Source of the DNA: CAVTBX01 sp963733135
GTDB taxonomy: Bacteria; Actinomycetota; Thermoleophilia; Gaiellales; Gaiellaceae
Assembly (NCBI GenBank): GCA_963733135.1
Contig: CAVTBX010000003.1
Span: 1-64,000 of the forward strand
Reading direction: 5' to 3'
DNA length: 64,000 bases
A program made the position numbers and the translations under genes. The number at the start of each line of letters is the position of its first letter. Position 1 is the stretch's first letter. The notes below the pieces were generated by a model that saw only the letters and a list, made by a program, of their open reading frames with translations, searched no databases and was not told the origin of the DNA. Of the stretch, positions 34,697 to 43,553 are shown piece after piece.

Positions 34697-35671
34697 TCAC
34701 GCCCGCCTCACCCAGGACTGTCGGACGCGCCAGGCAGGCGAGCGCCGAAAGGCCCGGAGCCCGTTGTTCCAGAGCGCCAGCCGCGCACGATAGGCTCCGA
34801 GCTCGGCGCCGGCCCGCGCCCGCGCGGCACGCGACGGCGCCGGGAAGTCACGCGGGTATCCGAGCCGCCCCAGGAGCCCGCCCGCGATCGCCTCGAAGAG
34901 CTCCTGATCGTCGCGGCCCATCTCGTCGCGCCAATTCCGCACGTCGCTCCGTGGCGGCTCGGCGAGGCGCGGATGATCTCCGAGCCGCGCGGGATCGACG
35001 TCCCGGTGGTACTCGAGCATCCCCGGCTCGAACTCGAGACCGAGGAACGCGCAGATCGCCACGAGCCGCTCCTCCGGCTCCACGACGAGATCCTCGTAGT
35101 GCACCTCGAGGTAGCGGGTCGAGCCGAGCTGCGCGCCGAACCGCTGCGCGCCCTCGACTTCGAGCCGCCAGGCGGAGGCGAACTCGGCGAGCCGCCGCGG
35201 CCGGCCGAGATTGAACCGCGGCTTGCGGCTCATCGCCAGGAACGAGAGTGCCGCGGCCCGCCCGTCCCGCACGATGTGAACGTACTGCCCGCCGGGAAAG
35301 ACGCGATCCAGGAGCCCGAGGTGCTGCATGTAGGAGGGCGTCTTGTCGCCGTAGCGGCGCTTCCCGCGCGCCTCGGCAAAGCTGCGATAGACGGCATCGA
35401 TCACGTCGGCGAAGCGCGCGCCCTCCGGCAGCCTCGTCCGCACGTCCTCGGGCGTCACACCCCATTCCCGGACACGCGCGATCCGGCTCAGGTCCTCGAC
35501 GACCTCGTCCGCCGAGCTCCGCTCGCCGTGACGATCCCAAAGCTGTGGGATGAAGTAGGACTCGGTCGGGATGGCGAGCGCTGAGTGGCGATCGAGCATC
35601 TCCTTCAGGAGCGTCGTGCCGCTCCGCGAGACGCCGAGGACGAGGACTGGCGGGCCGGCCGAGGCGCTCAG
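34697..35671 (-). CDS. PAPS-dependent sulfotransferase
   Basis: 324 residues. The 5'-phosphosulfate-binding loop appears as VLGVSRSGTTLLKEMLD near residue 14 and the 3'-phosphate site as VHIVRDGRAAALSFLAMSR. KTPSYMQHL and YEDLVVEPEERLVAIC complete the family pattern. It moves sulfate from PAPS to a hydroxyl or amino group, plausibly on the exopolysaccharide or a lipid. The start is unclear: no ATG, GTG or TTG precedes the first motif in frame, but a CTG at 35671 overlaps the upstream TGA by 2 bp, so I propose that. APS kinase at 55863 could supply PAPS. Confidence 0.75.
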   Translation of the reverse strand: MSASAGPPVLVLGVSRSGTTLLKEMLDRHSALAIPTESYFIPQLWDRHGERSSADEVVEDLSRIARVREWGVTPEDVRTRLPEGARFADVIDAVYRSFAEARGKRRYGDKTPSYMQHLGLLDRVFPGGQYVHIVRDGRAAALSFLAMSRKPRFNLGRPRRLAEFASAWRLEVEGAQRFGAQLGSTRYLEVHYEDLVVEPEERLVAICAFLGLEFEPGMLEYHRDVDPARLGDHPRLAEPPRSDVRNWRDEMGRDDQELFEAIAGGLLGRLGYPRDFPAPSRAARARAGAELGAYRARLALWNNGLRAFRRSPAWRVRQSWVRRA

Positions 35672-36912
35672 CGGCTCGTGTACGCGTAGATCTTCGAGCG
35701 CCCGACGATGTACGCACGCTCTTTGTCGGCGACCAGCGGTGTGTACTCGCCGTCGTCGAGGTCCCAGACGGCCTTGCCCGACTCGGTGTCGAGCGCGAAT
35801 GTCTTCCCCGTCAGGGTCGAGAAGTAGACGAGGCCCTGCATGAGCGTGGACGCGCCCGAGATCGCGCCGCCCGCCTCGAACGTCCAGCGGACGTCGCCGG
35901 TCGCCGCATCGAGGGCGTAGAACCTGTGGTCGTACGAGCCCACGTACACCGTCCGGTCGCTCACCGCCGCCGAGGAGTAGACGAAGCTGCCGGTCGAGCG
36001 CGACCAGATGAGATCGCCAGATTGCGCGCCGAACGCGTACACCTTCCCGTCCGTGTTGCCGATGTAGACGCGCCCGTACGCGACCGCCGGCCCGGCATAG
36101 AAGTTGCCGGCCCCCGTGAGCCCTCCCTGCCCCTCGCTCGACCACTCGAGCTTTCCGGTAGCGGCATCGACCGCGTACACGTTGCCCCCGTATGCGCCCG
36201 TGAAGATCGTCCCACGCCAGAAGGCGGGCGCGCCCTTCACACGGCCGTCGGCCTGAAACGCCCAGAGCCTCTCACCGGTCTCCGCGTCGAGCGCGTAGAG
36301 ATTCTGGTCGAAGGTGCCGAAGTAGAGCACTCCTTCGTAGAGGAGCGGAGAGGACTCGACGGGCCCCGCTTTGAAGCGCCAAAGCTCTTCACCGGTCTCC
36401 GCGTCCATTGCGACCATGAAGCCGTCCGCAGTCTCCCGATCGGTGCCCCGCTTGTTCAGGAGCGGCTGGTAGACGATCCCGCCCCCCACGGCCGGCGATG
36501 CCGCAGTGACGAAGCCCAGCTTCTTCTTCCAAACGACCTTTCCCGTCTCGGCGTCGAGAGCACGGAAGACCCCAGAGATAGTCGCCACGTACAGTCGCCC
36601 GTAAGCGATGACGGGCGGAAACTCGACGAGCTTCTTCGCGTCCCGGACCCACACCTCGTCGAACGGCGGCTCGTGCGGGAAGTCGACAGCGTCGCGGGTT
36701 CGCTGCGCGCTCAGTCCGTAGATCGGCCACGGCTCTGTCCGGATCTCCTCCTTGGCGCGCGTCGTCGTCTGCTCGGTCGTCACGAACTCCTGCGTGGACG
36801 AACCGCGGACATCACGAGTCTGGCGCTCGTTCCAGTACCAGGCAGCGGCGGCTCCAGCCGCGGCGAGCGCGATCAGCACGATGAGCCCGATCGCAATCCG
36901 CTTCTTGGTCAC
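35668..36912 (-). CDS. Membrane-anchored PQQ-type beta-propeller protein
   Basis: 414 residues from GTG 36912, which overlaps the stop of the upstream PQQ gene as GTGA. An N-terminal helix (about 5-25) anchors it; then come repeated blades with the motif (A/G)x-x-YALDA-x-TG (RALDAETGKVVW, YALDAETGERLW, YAVDAATGKLEW, YALDAATGDVRW, FALDTESGKAVW), the PQQ/BamB-like blade signature. No catalytic Asp/Cys pair of quinoprotein dehydrogenases is seen, so this is more likely a scaffold like BamB. It is tightly coupled to a paralogue and to the sulfotransferase. Confidence 0.8.
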   Translation of the reverse strand: MTKKRIAIGLIVLIALAAAGAAAAWYWNERQTRDVRGSSTQEFVTTEQTTTRAKEEIRTEPWPIYGLSAQRTRDAVDFPHEPPFDEVWVRDAKKLVEFPPVIAYGRLYVATISGVFRALDAETGKVVWKKKLGFVTAASPAVGGGIVYQPLLNKRGTDRETADGFMVAMDAETGEELWRFKAGPVESSPLLYEGVLYFGTFDQNLYALDAETGERLWAFQADGRVKGAPAFWRGTIFTGAYGGNVYAVDAATGKLEWSSEGQGGLTGAGNFYAGPAVAYGRVYIGNTDGKVYAFGAQSGDLIWSRSTGSFVYSSAAVSDRTVYVGSYDHRFYALDAATGDVRWTFEAGGAISGASTLMQGLVYFSTLTGKTFALDTESGKAVWDLDDGEYTPLVADKERAYIVGRSKIYAYTSR

Positions 36913-38373
36913 GTGCGCCTCCGTTTCGGCACGAGCGCGTACATGCGGCGATGGCCGTGAACGAGCAGCGTGCCGGCGTTCCCCGAGATCGCGACGTACT
37001 TTCCGTGCGGGAAGCTGAAGACCTCCCGGCCGGTTCGCCAGGTCCAGCCCTTCGTCTGGTTCCCGAAGTTGGACGCGTAGACGACGCCGCCGACGACCTG
37101 GATGGCGCCCGAGACGGCGCGCCCGACGCTTCGCGCCCACAGGACGCGGCCGGTTCGAGCCGACGCGGAGTAGACCGTCCGGCCGTAGGTCCCGTAGTAG
37201 ACGCGGCCGCGGTAGACGGCCGGCGACGAGTAGAGGAACGAGCCGACGGAGTTCCGCCAGAGCAACCGGCCGGTGCGCGCCGAGAGCGCCGAGAGCCCCG
37301 AGAAGACCGAGGGCGCGAAGACGCGACCGCCGGCGACCGCGACGGTTCCGTAGACGCGCGAGCCGGCGCTTCCGACCCAGATCGTGCGGCCGTCCCTGGC
37401 ATCGAGGCAGATCACGCGGCCCGCGTAGTCGCCGAAGTACAGGCGCTTGCCGACGACCGCGATCGAGGACGTCACCTTCGAGCCGCCGCGGTAGATCCAG
37501 CGTGGCCGGCGGCGCTCGAGATCCATGGCGTAGACGTTGCCGTTCGTTGCGCCGAGGTACGCGACCCCGTCCTTGATGGCGGCAGAGGGCTCGGCGCGGC
37601 CGCTCGGGTACGACCACTTCCGGCGTCCCGTCCTCATGTTCAGGACGACGAGCTCACCGGGCGACATCGTCGGGACGACGAGCTCGTTCCGCTCGGGAAC
37701 CAGGCCCGGCGAGGCTGCCATCAGCGTGCCAATGCGCTTCTTCCAGAGGATCTTGCCGCGGTCGAGCGAGATCGCATGGATGTAGCCCTGGATGTTCGAG
37801 ACGTAGCCGACGCCCTTCCAGACGACGGCCGGGAACTCCATCAGCGAGCCGACACTCCGCTGCCAGCGGACGCGGAAGGGCGGTCGTACGCGGATCGCCG
37901 GATGGGCCTGCGTCCGCGCGAGGTTCGCGCCGTACATCGTCCACTGGTAGTCGGGGCGGTAGAGCTCGACGACGAGCGGCTTGCGCCGGTGGACGGCGGC
38001 CTGGACGCGCTCGGCGTCGTAGCCGGTTGCCCGGACGCGGAATGTCGCCCGGCGGCGCGTCCCGACCGCGAGCGTCGCGCGGCCCACGGCCGTCCGAGCG
38101 CGCGCGTGTCTTACCGACGCGGACGACAGCCTCCCCGACGCGCTCCCCCGTGTCGCCGTCGACCACGCGGACGAGCGCGGGAGGCGACTCGGGCTCAGCG
38201 GGCTCCTCCTCCTCGGTGGTCGTGGGAGGGGGAGCGGCGCCCGTGCTCACCGCCTGCGTCTCGCCGCCACCGTCATCGCCGTCGCCGCCCGAGCACGCGG
38301 CGAGGAGGGTCGCGAGCGCGGCCGCGACGCAGAGCGCGCCGAGCAGGGCGAGGCTGGCCGAAGGGCGAGACAA
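36909..38373 (-). CDS. PQQ-type beta-propeller lipoprotein, N-terminal domain split off by a +1 frameshift
   Basis: The propeller part (blades such as LNMRTGRRKWSY, MDLERRRPRWIY, LDARDGRTIWVG, LSARTGRLLW) is one open frame from ~38087 down to 36909. Another frame, starting with TTG at 38373, encodes a lipoprotein signal (LATLLAACSGG lipobox), an acidic linker (TTTEEEEPAEPESPP) and a carboxypeptidase-regulatory-like beta domain (ALVRVVDGDTGERVGEAVVRVG). It joins the propeller frame exactly at GRATLAVGTRRR if one base is removed (about 38086), giving 487 residues. A GTAACA-N3-TGTTAC palindrome sits 6 bp upstream of the TTG. Confidence 0.75.
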
Positions 38374-38378
38374 TGTTT

Positions 38379-38393
38379 GTAACAGACTGTTAC
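38379..38393. promoter_or_regulatory. Operator-like palindrome GTAACA-GAC-TGTTAC
   Basis: Perfect inverted repeat GTAACAGACTGTTAC, 6 bp upstream of the TTG start of the lipoprotein gene. The same half sites recur 90 bp away (38469). Placement over the ribosome-binding region of one divergent gene suggests repressor control. The regulator is unknown. Confidence 0.55.
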
Positions 38394-38468
38394 TTGGGCG
38401 CTGGCCGGCTCCTCAGGGTAGCGGCGAGATCGGCTCGCCAGGCCCGGCCTCGGTCGTCTCCCGACTTA

Positions 38469-38483
38469 GTAACAGTGTGTTAC
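38469..38483. promoter_or_regulatory. Operator-like palindrome GTAACA-GTG-TGTTAC
   Basis: Second copy of the GTAACA-N3-TGTTAC palindrome, 120 bp upstream of the sugar-transferase ATG at 38603. Same arms as the site at 38379 but a different 3-bp centre. Two identical arm pairs in one 229-bp divergent region make chance unlikely in DNA this GC-rich. Confidence 0.55.
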
Positions 38484-38602
38484 AAGGCCCGGTTTCGGCG
38501 CACATCCGTGGGCGACTTGTGACACACGCGGACGAGGCGAGGGCGGGAAGGCCGGAGCGCTGTTCTCCCGCGCCGGTCCGACGGCTCCGCGAGGATGGCG
38601 GC

Positions 38603-39283
38603 ATGCAGGCGGCCTCCCCTCCCGGCTCGGCGGCGCTCAGAACGAAGCACGCGCTCGATCGTGTGCTCGCCGGGCTCGGGCTCGTGGCCCTCTCACCGCT
38701 CTTCGCCGGCATCGGGGTGTGGATCGCGGTCGAATCCGGCTGGCCCGTCGTCCTCCGCCAGCTCCGCGCCGGCCGGGGCGGGAGACCGTTCGGGATGCTG
38801 AAGTTCCGGACGATGGTTCCGGACGCAATCGAGTTGGGCCAGCGGCTCGGGCTCGGGGACGACCCCTACGGCGTCGTCCCCGACGATCCGCGAATCACGC
38901 GCAGCGGGCGCTTCCTGCGTCGCACGAGCCTCGACGAGCTGCCCCAGCTCGTGAACGTGCTCCGCGGCGAGATGAGCATCGTCGGGCCGCGACCCGACCT
39001 CGTCGAGCAGGTCGCGAACTACACACCCGAGGATCGCCGCCGTTTAGCCGTCCGGCCGGGGATCACCGGCTGGTCTCAGATCCAGGGTCGCGACGAGATC
39101 ACGTGGCCCGAGCGGTTCGAGCACGACGCCTGGTACGTCGAGAACTGGTCGCTTGAGCTCGACGCGAGGATCCTCCTCGAGACGCTCCGCCAGGTTCGCC
39201 GCCACGATCCCGTGCCGGTCGAGGATCGGATGAACATCGAGCGGTCGCAGGCCCGGCAGCACCCGGCCGGCGAGGGCGATTGA
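38603..39283 (+). CDS. Bacterial sugar-phosphate transferase (WbaP/PglC-like, starts glycan synthesis)
   Basis: 226 residues: the hydrophobic hairpin TKHALDRVLAGLGLVALSPLFAGIGVWIA with VxxRQ motif (VVLRQLRAGRGGRPFGMLKFRTMV), RFLRRTSLDELPQLVNVLRGEMSIVGPRPDL and the closing RPGITGWSQIQGRDEITWPER, the hallmark of monotopic phosphoglycosyl transferases. It links a sugar phosphate to undecaprenyl phosphate to begin repeat-unit assembly. Start ATG at 38603. Its TGA overlaps the next gene's TTG (TTGA). The divergent promoter region carries the paired palindromes. Confidence 0.85.
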   Translation: MQAASPPGSAALRTKHALDRVLAGLGLVALSPLFAGIGVWIAVESGWPVVLRQLRAGRGGRPFGMLKFRTMVPDAIELGQRLGLGDDPYGVVPDDPRITRSGRFLRRTSLDELPQLVNVLRGEMSIVGPRPDLVEQVANYTPEDRRRLAVRPGITGWSQIQGRDEITWPERFEHDAWYVENWSLELDARILLETLRQVRRHDPVPVEDRMNIERSQARQHPAGEGD

Positions 39284-40288
39284 CCCTCCGCGAGGTCGCG
39301 CCGAACGACTGGGACGGCCTGCTCGAGCGGCTCGGGCTCGTCGATGCCTACCTCCGGCGAGGCTTCGTCGAGGCCTCCTGCGTGCTGGACGGTGGCCGGC
39401 CGACACTCCTCCACGACGGCGGCGACGTCGTCTTCCCGTGCAGCGTCCGAGAGATTCCGGGCTCCGACTTGCTCGACGTCATCACGCCGTACGGATACGG
39501 CGGGCCCATCTCCGCCCGGGGGTCCCTCGGCGGCTTCTGGGACGCGTACGCCGAGTGGTGCTCGGAGCGACGCGTCGTCTCGACGTTCGTCCGCTTCCAT
39601 CCCCTGTACGAGAACCACCGCGAAGCCCGAGCGGGGTTCGAGCTCGAGCGCCTCGCGGACACGATCGCGTGGCCAATCGGCGGCGAGCCCGATCCCGTCG
39701 CGACGCTGCACCGCCACCATCGCCGTCGCGTCCGCAAGGCCGAACGCGAGCTCCAGGTAGTCGTCCGCGCAGCGCCGAGCCGGCTGGACGGGTTCGCGGC
39801 GCTCTACGAGGAGGGCATGCAGGCGCTCGGCGCGGCGTCGTTCTACCTCTTCCCGCAGGAGTACTGGGAGACGCTCGCGACCGAGCTCGGCGGGAACCTC
39901 GTCCAGCTCGACGGCCTCCTGGACGGCGACCTCGTGGCGAGCACGCTCTGCCTCTGGTCGCCGCCCTGGCTCCACTACCACCTCGGCGCCGCCCTCGAGG
40001 GAGGCCGCTCGGTGGGAGCGAGCCACCTGCTCCTGCTCGACTGCAGCGCGCTGGGGCCACGACCGGGGCGGCGAGCTCTTCCACCTCGGCGGCGGCGTCG
40101 GCGGGGCGAAGGACTCGCTCTGGGAGTACAAGCGCCGCTTCGCCCCTGACGGCCTCGTCGAGGCGTGGATCGGCAAGGCGGTGCACGACGAGACGGCGTA
40201 CCGCGAGCTCGGCGGTGGGGACAGCGGGGATCTCTCCGGGTTCTTCCCCGCGTATCGGGCGCCGACCGCCGGCCGCCGGGCGGGTTGA
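39280..40288 (+). CDS. FemAB/GNAT-like acyltransferase with a +1 frameshift near the 3' end
   Basis: Residues 1-250 (TTG start 39280) show a FemAB/BioF2-like acyltransferase: DVVFPCSVREIPGSDLLDVI, GFWDAYAEWC, HRRRVRKAERELQ and LYEEGMQALGAASFYLFPQEY, then LVQLDGLLDGDLVASTLCL. After HLLLLD the frame must change: WGHDRGGELFHLGGGVGGA then KDSLWEYKRRFAPD. Removing one T at about 40042 makes a 335-residue protein ending at the TGA at 40286. It may transfer an amino acid or acyl group to a glycan. The C-terminal codons come from a REP palindrome. Confidence 0.65.
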
Positions 40289-40303
40289 ATCCCGCCCCTA
40301 CAC
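40278..40303. repeat. REP-like palindrome with CCCCTACAC tail, overlapping the FemAB 3' end
   Basis: GGGCGGG (40278-40284) pairs with CCCGCCC (40291-40297) around TTGAAT, followed by CTACAC. It shares stem and tail with the unit at 20055. The left arm supplies the last Ala-Gly codons and the TGA stop of the upstream gene; the next ATG follows 12 bp later. Confidence 0.6.
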
Positions 40304-40314
40304 TCCTCCGGCAC

Positions 40315-41547
40315 ATGAACGTCCTCTACTTCGACCCGAAGTTCGCGACGCCGCAGCGAAACGCACCGACGCGCGCCTACTCCTTCGCCAAGCACCTCGT
40401 GGAGCACGGCGACCGGGTCACGGTCGTCGGGCTCGACCGGCGCTACATGGAGCCCGGCCGCGTGACCCCCCCGCCTGGGCGGCTCGTCGACCGCGAGACC
40501 GTGGACGGGATCGACGTGATCTGGATCGGGATTCCGTACGCGCAGCGGTTCTCGAAGTGGAAGCGGATCCTCTCGTACGGCGGCTACACGCTCGCGGCCA
40601 CGCTCGCCGCAGCGCGGGTGCCGAAGCCGGACGTCGTCTATGCCTCCTCGACGCCGCTGACGGTCGGGCTGAACGGCCTCGCGTACGCGCGCGCGCGACG
40701 GATCCCGTTCGTCTTCGAGATCCAGGACGTCTGGCCGGACGTGCCGGTCGAGCTCGGGTTCCTGACGAACCGGGCCGAGATCGCGGCCGCGGAGTGGCTC
40801 GAGCGGACGCTCTATCGGGCCGCCGAGCGCGTGGTCGTCTGCAGCGAGAGTGCGGGCGAGCTGCTCGAGCGCAAGGGAGTGCCGGCGGCCAAGATCGTCC
40901 TCATCCCGAACCTGGCCGAGACCGAGCTCTTCGGCTCGGCCGACCCGAACCCCGCCTACTTCCAGAAGCTCGGCCTGAACGGGCGGTTCGTCGCCCTCTA
41001 CACCGGTGCGATGGGAAAGGCCAACGGAGTCGAGCAGCTCGTCGACGCAGCCCGCGTCCTCCACGAGCGAGGCGACGAGCGGATCGGCATCGTGGCGCTC
41101 GGGAACGGGAGCGAGCGGCCCTGGCTCGAGGAGCAGGCAGCCAGGCTTCCGAACCTGCTCGTGCCGCCTCCGGTTTCCCGGGCCGAGCTCGCCCGGATCG
41201 TCCGCGCGGCCGGCGCCACGATCACGCTCTACGCGCCGTACAAGATCCTCGAGACCGGCTCGCCGAACAAGTTCTTCGACTCGCTGGCTGCCGGCAAGCC
41301 GCTTGTCGTCAACACGGACGGGTGGCTTCGGCGCGTGGCGGAGGAGAACGACGCGGGCCTCTACGTCCCCGCCGCGGACGGCCCGGCGCTTGCCGAGGCG
41401 CTCGTCGCCCTGGCGGAGGATCCCGAGCGCGCGGAGAAGCTGGGGCGAAACGGGCGCGCACTCGCCGAGCGCGAGTTCGACCGCGACCTCCTGGCGGCGC
41501 GACTGCGCGCGACGCTCGAGACCGTGGTCGCGTCCAGCCGGCCTTGA
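40315..41547 (+). CDS. GT4-family glycosyltransferase (WbuB-like)
   Basis: 410 residues, GT-B fold. N-terminal half: VLYFDPKFATPQRNAPTRAYSFAKHL, VVYASSTPLTVGLNGLAYAR and the FEIQDVWPDVPVELGFL block (typical of WbuB-type enzymes). C-terminal half: ALYTGAMGKANGVEQLVDAARVL and TLYAPYKILETGSPNKFFDSLAAGKPLVVNTDGW, with the GSPNK-F-D donor site. It adds a sugar to the lipid-linked glycan begun by the transferase at 38603. Its TGA overlaps the next TTG (TTGA), so ATP-grasp translation is coupled. Confidence 0.85.
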   Translation: MNVLYFDPKFATPQRNAPTRAYSFAKHLVEHGDRVTVVGLDRRYMEPGRVTPPPGRLVDRETVDGIDVIWIGIPYAQRFSKWKRILSYGGYTLAATLAAARVPKPDVVYASSTPLTVGLNGLAYARARRIPFVFEIQDVWPDVPVELGFLTNRAEIAAAEWLERTLYRAAERVVVCSESAGELLERKGVPAAKIVLIPNLAETELFGSADPNPAYFQKLGLNGRFVALYTGAMGKANGVEQLVDAARVLHERGDERIGIVALGNGSERPWLEEQAARLPNLLVPPPVSRAELARIVRAAGATITLYAPYKILETGSPNKFFDSLAAGKPLVVNTDGWLRRVAEENDAGLYVPAADGPALAEALVALAEDPERAEKLGRNGRALAEREFDRDLLAARLRATLETVVASSRP

Positions 41548-42707
41548 GCCGCCCGGTCGTCATCCTCGGCCTTCAGCCTGCGGGCCTCGCCCTCGCGCGG
41601 AGCCTGGGCAGACGCGGGATCCGCGTGACTGGGATCGCGCTCGAGCGGGCCGACTTCGGGCTTCGCTCACGCTACCTGGCGGAGCGGCACCGGGTTCTCG
41701 ACGCCGAGCCGGACGGGTCTGTGCTCGAGATCGTTCGTAGGGTCGCCGCGGGCGGACCGGTCGTCCTCGTTCCCGAGCGGGACGCACACGTCGAGCTCGT
41801 CCTCCGCCACTGGGACGAGCTCCGCGACCTTGCGGCGATTCCGCTTCCCGACGATCGGACGGCCGTTGACGCGCTCCGCGACAAGGACGGCCTGGCCGAG
41901 GTCGCCGCGCGCGCGGGGCTCGCGACTCCGCGGACGGAGCCCGTTGGCTCGGAGGAGGCTCTGCGCGCCCTCGACCTGCCTCGGCCGTTTCTCCTGAAGC
42001 CGCTCGACAGCGAGCGCTACGCGCTGACCTTCAGCCACAAGGTCGTGGTCGTCGACGGATCGGACGACGGGGTCGTGGCCTGGCGACGGGCGAACGAGGC
42101 CGGCTTCGCGCTCGTCGCCCAGGAGCTGGTGCCGGACTCGACCGACCGGATCCTCTCGCTCTTCACGTACATCGGTCGAGGCGGCGATCCGCTCGGCTCG
42201 GTTGTGGGGCGCAAGGTACGCCAGGGCCCACCGCGCTTCGGCGCGAGCACGGTCTTCGCAGTCGAGCCGGATGAGGAGGTGCTCGAGGCCGGGCAGCGGC
42301 TCCTGGCTTCGGTCGGCTACCGGGGCTTCGCCCACGTCGAGCTCGTCCGCGATCCGCGCGTGGACGGGGCGCTGAGGGTTCTCGAGGTCAACACGCGACT
42401 CCCGGTCTGGGCCGGAGCCGGGCTGAGCCAGCGCTACGACCTCGGGCCGGTTGCGTACGCGGACCTCTGCGGCGACAGCCCCGTTCCCCTTCCGCCCTTC
42501 TCCGAACGAGTCTCGTGGGTCTACCTCGCGAAGGACGCGGTGACTGCGGCGCGACTCGCACGGCGCGGCGATTTCGATCCACGCGCTTTGGTTCGGCCGT
42601 ACCTCGGCGCGCGGGTGCCGGCGGTGTTCGCCCGTGACGACCCCGGGCCGGCGGCGGAGATCATGCGCTGGCTCGCCGGGCGGGCGGTGGAGAAGGCACG
42701 ACGGTGA
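41544..42707 (+). CDS. ATP-grasp ligase (carboxylate-amine ligase-like)
   Basis: 387 residues. N-terminal pre-ATP-grasp domain RPVVILGLQPAGLALARSLGRRG; central DKDGLAEVAARAGLATP and FLLKPLDSERY (ATP-binding Lys); then ALVAQELVPDSTDRI and C-terminal HVELVRDP-x-LRVLEVNTRLPVWAGA with the Mg-binding Glu/Asn pair. Such enzymes form peptide or amide bonds by acyl-phosphate chemistry and are seen in glycan loci that add amino acids. TTG start overlaps the GT4 stop; GTGA overlap joins it to the next gene. Substrate unknown. Confidence 0.75.
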   Translation: MSRPVVILGLQPAGLALARSLGRRGIRVTGIALERADFGLRSRYLAERHRVLDAEPDGSVLEIVRRVAAGGPVVLVPERDAHVELVLRHWDELRDLAAIPLPDDRTAVDALRDKDGLAEVAARAGLATPRTEPVGSEEALRALDLPRPFLLKPLDSERYALTFSHKVVVVDGSDDGVVAWRRANEAGFALVAQELVPDSTDRILSLFTYIGRGGDPLGSVVGRKVRQGPPRFGASTVFAVEPDEEVLEAGQRLLASVGYRGFAHVELVRDPRVDGALRVLEVNTRLPVWAGAGLSQRYDLGPVAYADLCGDSPVPLPPFSERVSWVYLAKDAVTAARLARRGDFDPRALVRPYLGARVPAVFARDDPGPAAEIMRWLAGRAVEKARR

Positions 42708-43553
42708 GGGACGTCCGGCCCGCGTCGGACGCAGTCGTCCGCTCGATGTCCGAGGCGGAGCTCGCGGCCTGGCGCAGAGGCCGCGGCGAGCGGATCATCG
42801 AGCGCGGCGGACGGCACTGGCGAATGTCCAGGCGCGGCTTTTGGGAGCCGATCCACTGGCTCGCGCGACTGCCCGCAGCCGACGCGCAGCGGCCCGCTCC
42901 CTGCCTCGGGTTTCGGGCGGTGCTGCGCGAGGAGGACGCTCGCGCAGCGACGGGAGCTCTCTCCGCGCACGTCCTCGCTCCGGTCGACGGATGGGGACCT
43001 CACCTTCTCTCCAAGAACCGTCGCTACCGGCTCCGGAAGGCGACCCGTTCGGTCGAGCTCGTGGAGCTGACGAGCTCGGCGCTCCTCGAGGAGCAGGGCT
43101 ACGACGTCGTCGTCTCGTCGTTGGCGCGGACCGGAGCCGACGCGGCTCCGTCCCGCGACACGTATGTGCGAGGGCTCGGCCGTGACGACGTGGGCGGCCG
43201 GCTCACGTTCCTGGCCGGCCTCGTCGACGGACGGCTGGCCGGCTACCTCGGCGGCTGGGCAGTGGACGGGACGGCGTACTTCCAGCGCCTGCACATCCGC
43301 ACCGAGGCGCTCGCGACCCAGGTCGGCACGGCGCTCGTCTTCGCCTTCGTCGAGGCCTGCGGACGTGGCGGCGACGTGCGGGAGATCGTGAACGGGCTCC
43401 ATTCGCCCGAGAACGAGGGCCTGACGGCCTACAAGGACGGGATCGGCTTTCCCGTGCGGCGCTATCCGGCGCGCGTCTGGCTCGTTGCCGGGCCTGCTGC
43501 CCGTGCTCCGCCGCCTTCGGCCGCACGCCGCGTATCGCTTGACCGGCCGATAG
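42704..43553 (+). CDS. GNAT/FemAB-type acyltransferase; C-terminus corrected for a +1 frameshift
   Basis: As read, the frame runs to 43585 with a low-complexity tail. Up to PARVWL near 43480 it is a clean GNAT-like fold: LLSKNRRYRLRKATRSVELVEL, TFLAGLVDGRLAGYLGGWAVDGTAYFQRLHIRTEAL, TALVFAFVEACGRGGD. Removing one T at about 43485 gives GLLPVLRRLRPHAAYRL and a stop at 43551-43553 (282 residues), followed at once by a GGCCCGC/GCGGGCC hairpin. This supports the corrected end. It likely transfers an acyl or aminoacyl group in the glycan locus. GTG start overlaps the ATP-grasp stop. Confidence 0.7.

Noticed and set aside
39438..42707. Very long plus-strand frame across FemAB, GT4 and ATP-grasp genes
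   Set aside because: Only its last part (41544 onward) is protein-like; the rest is Arg/Pro/Ala-rich shadow of the neighbouring frames.
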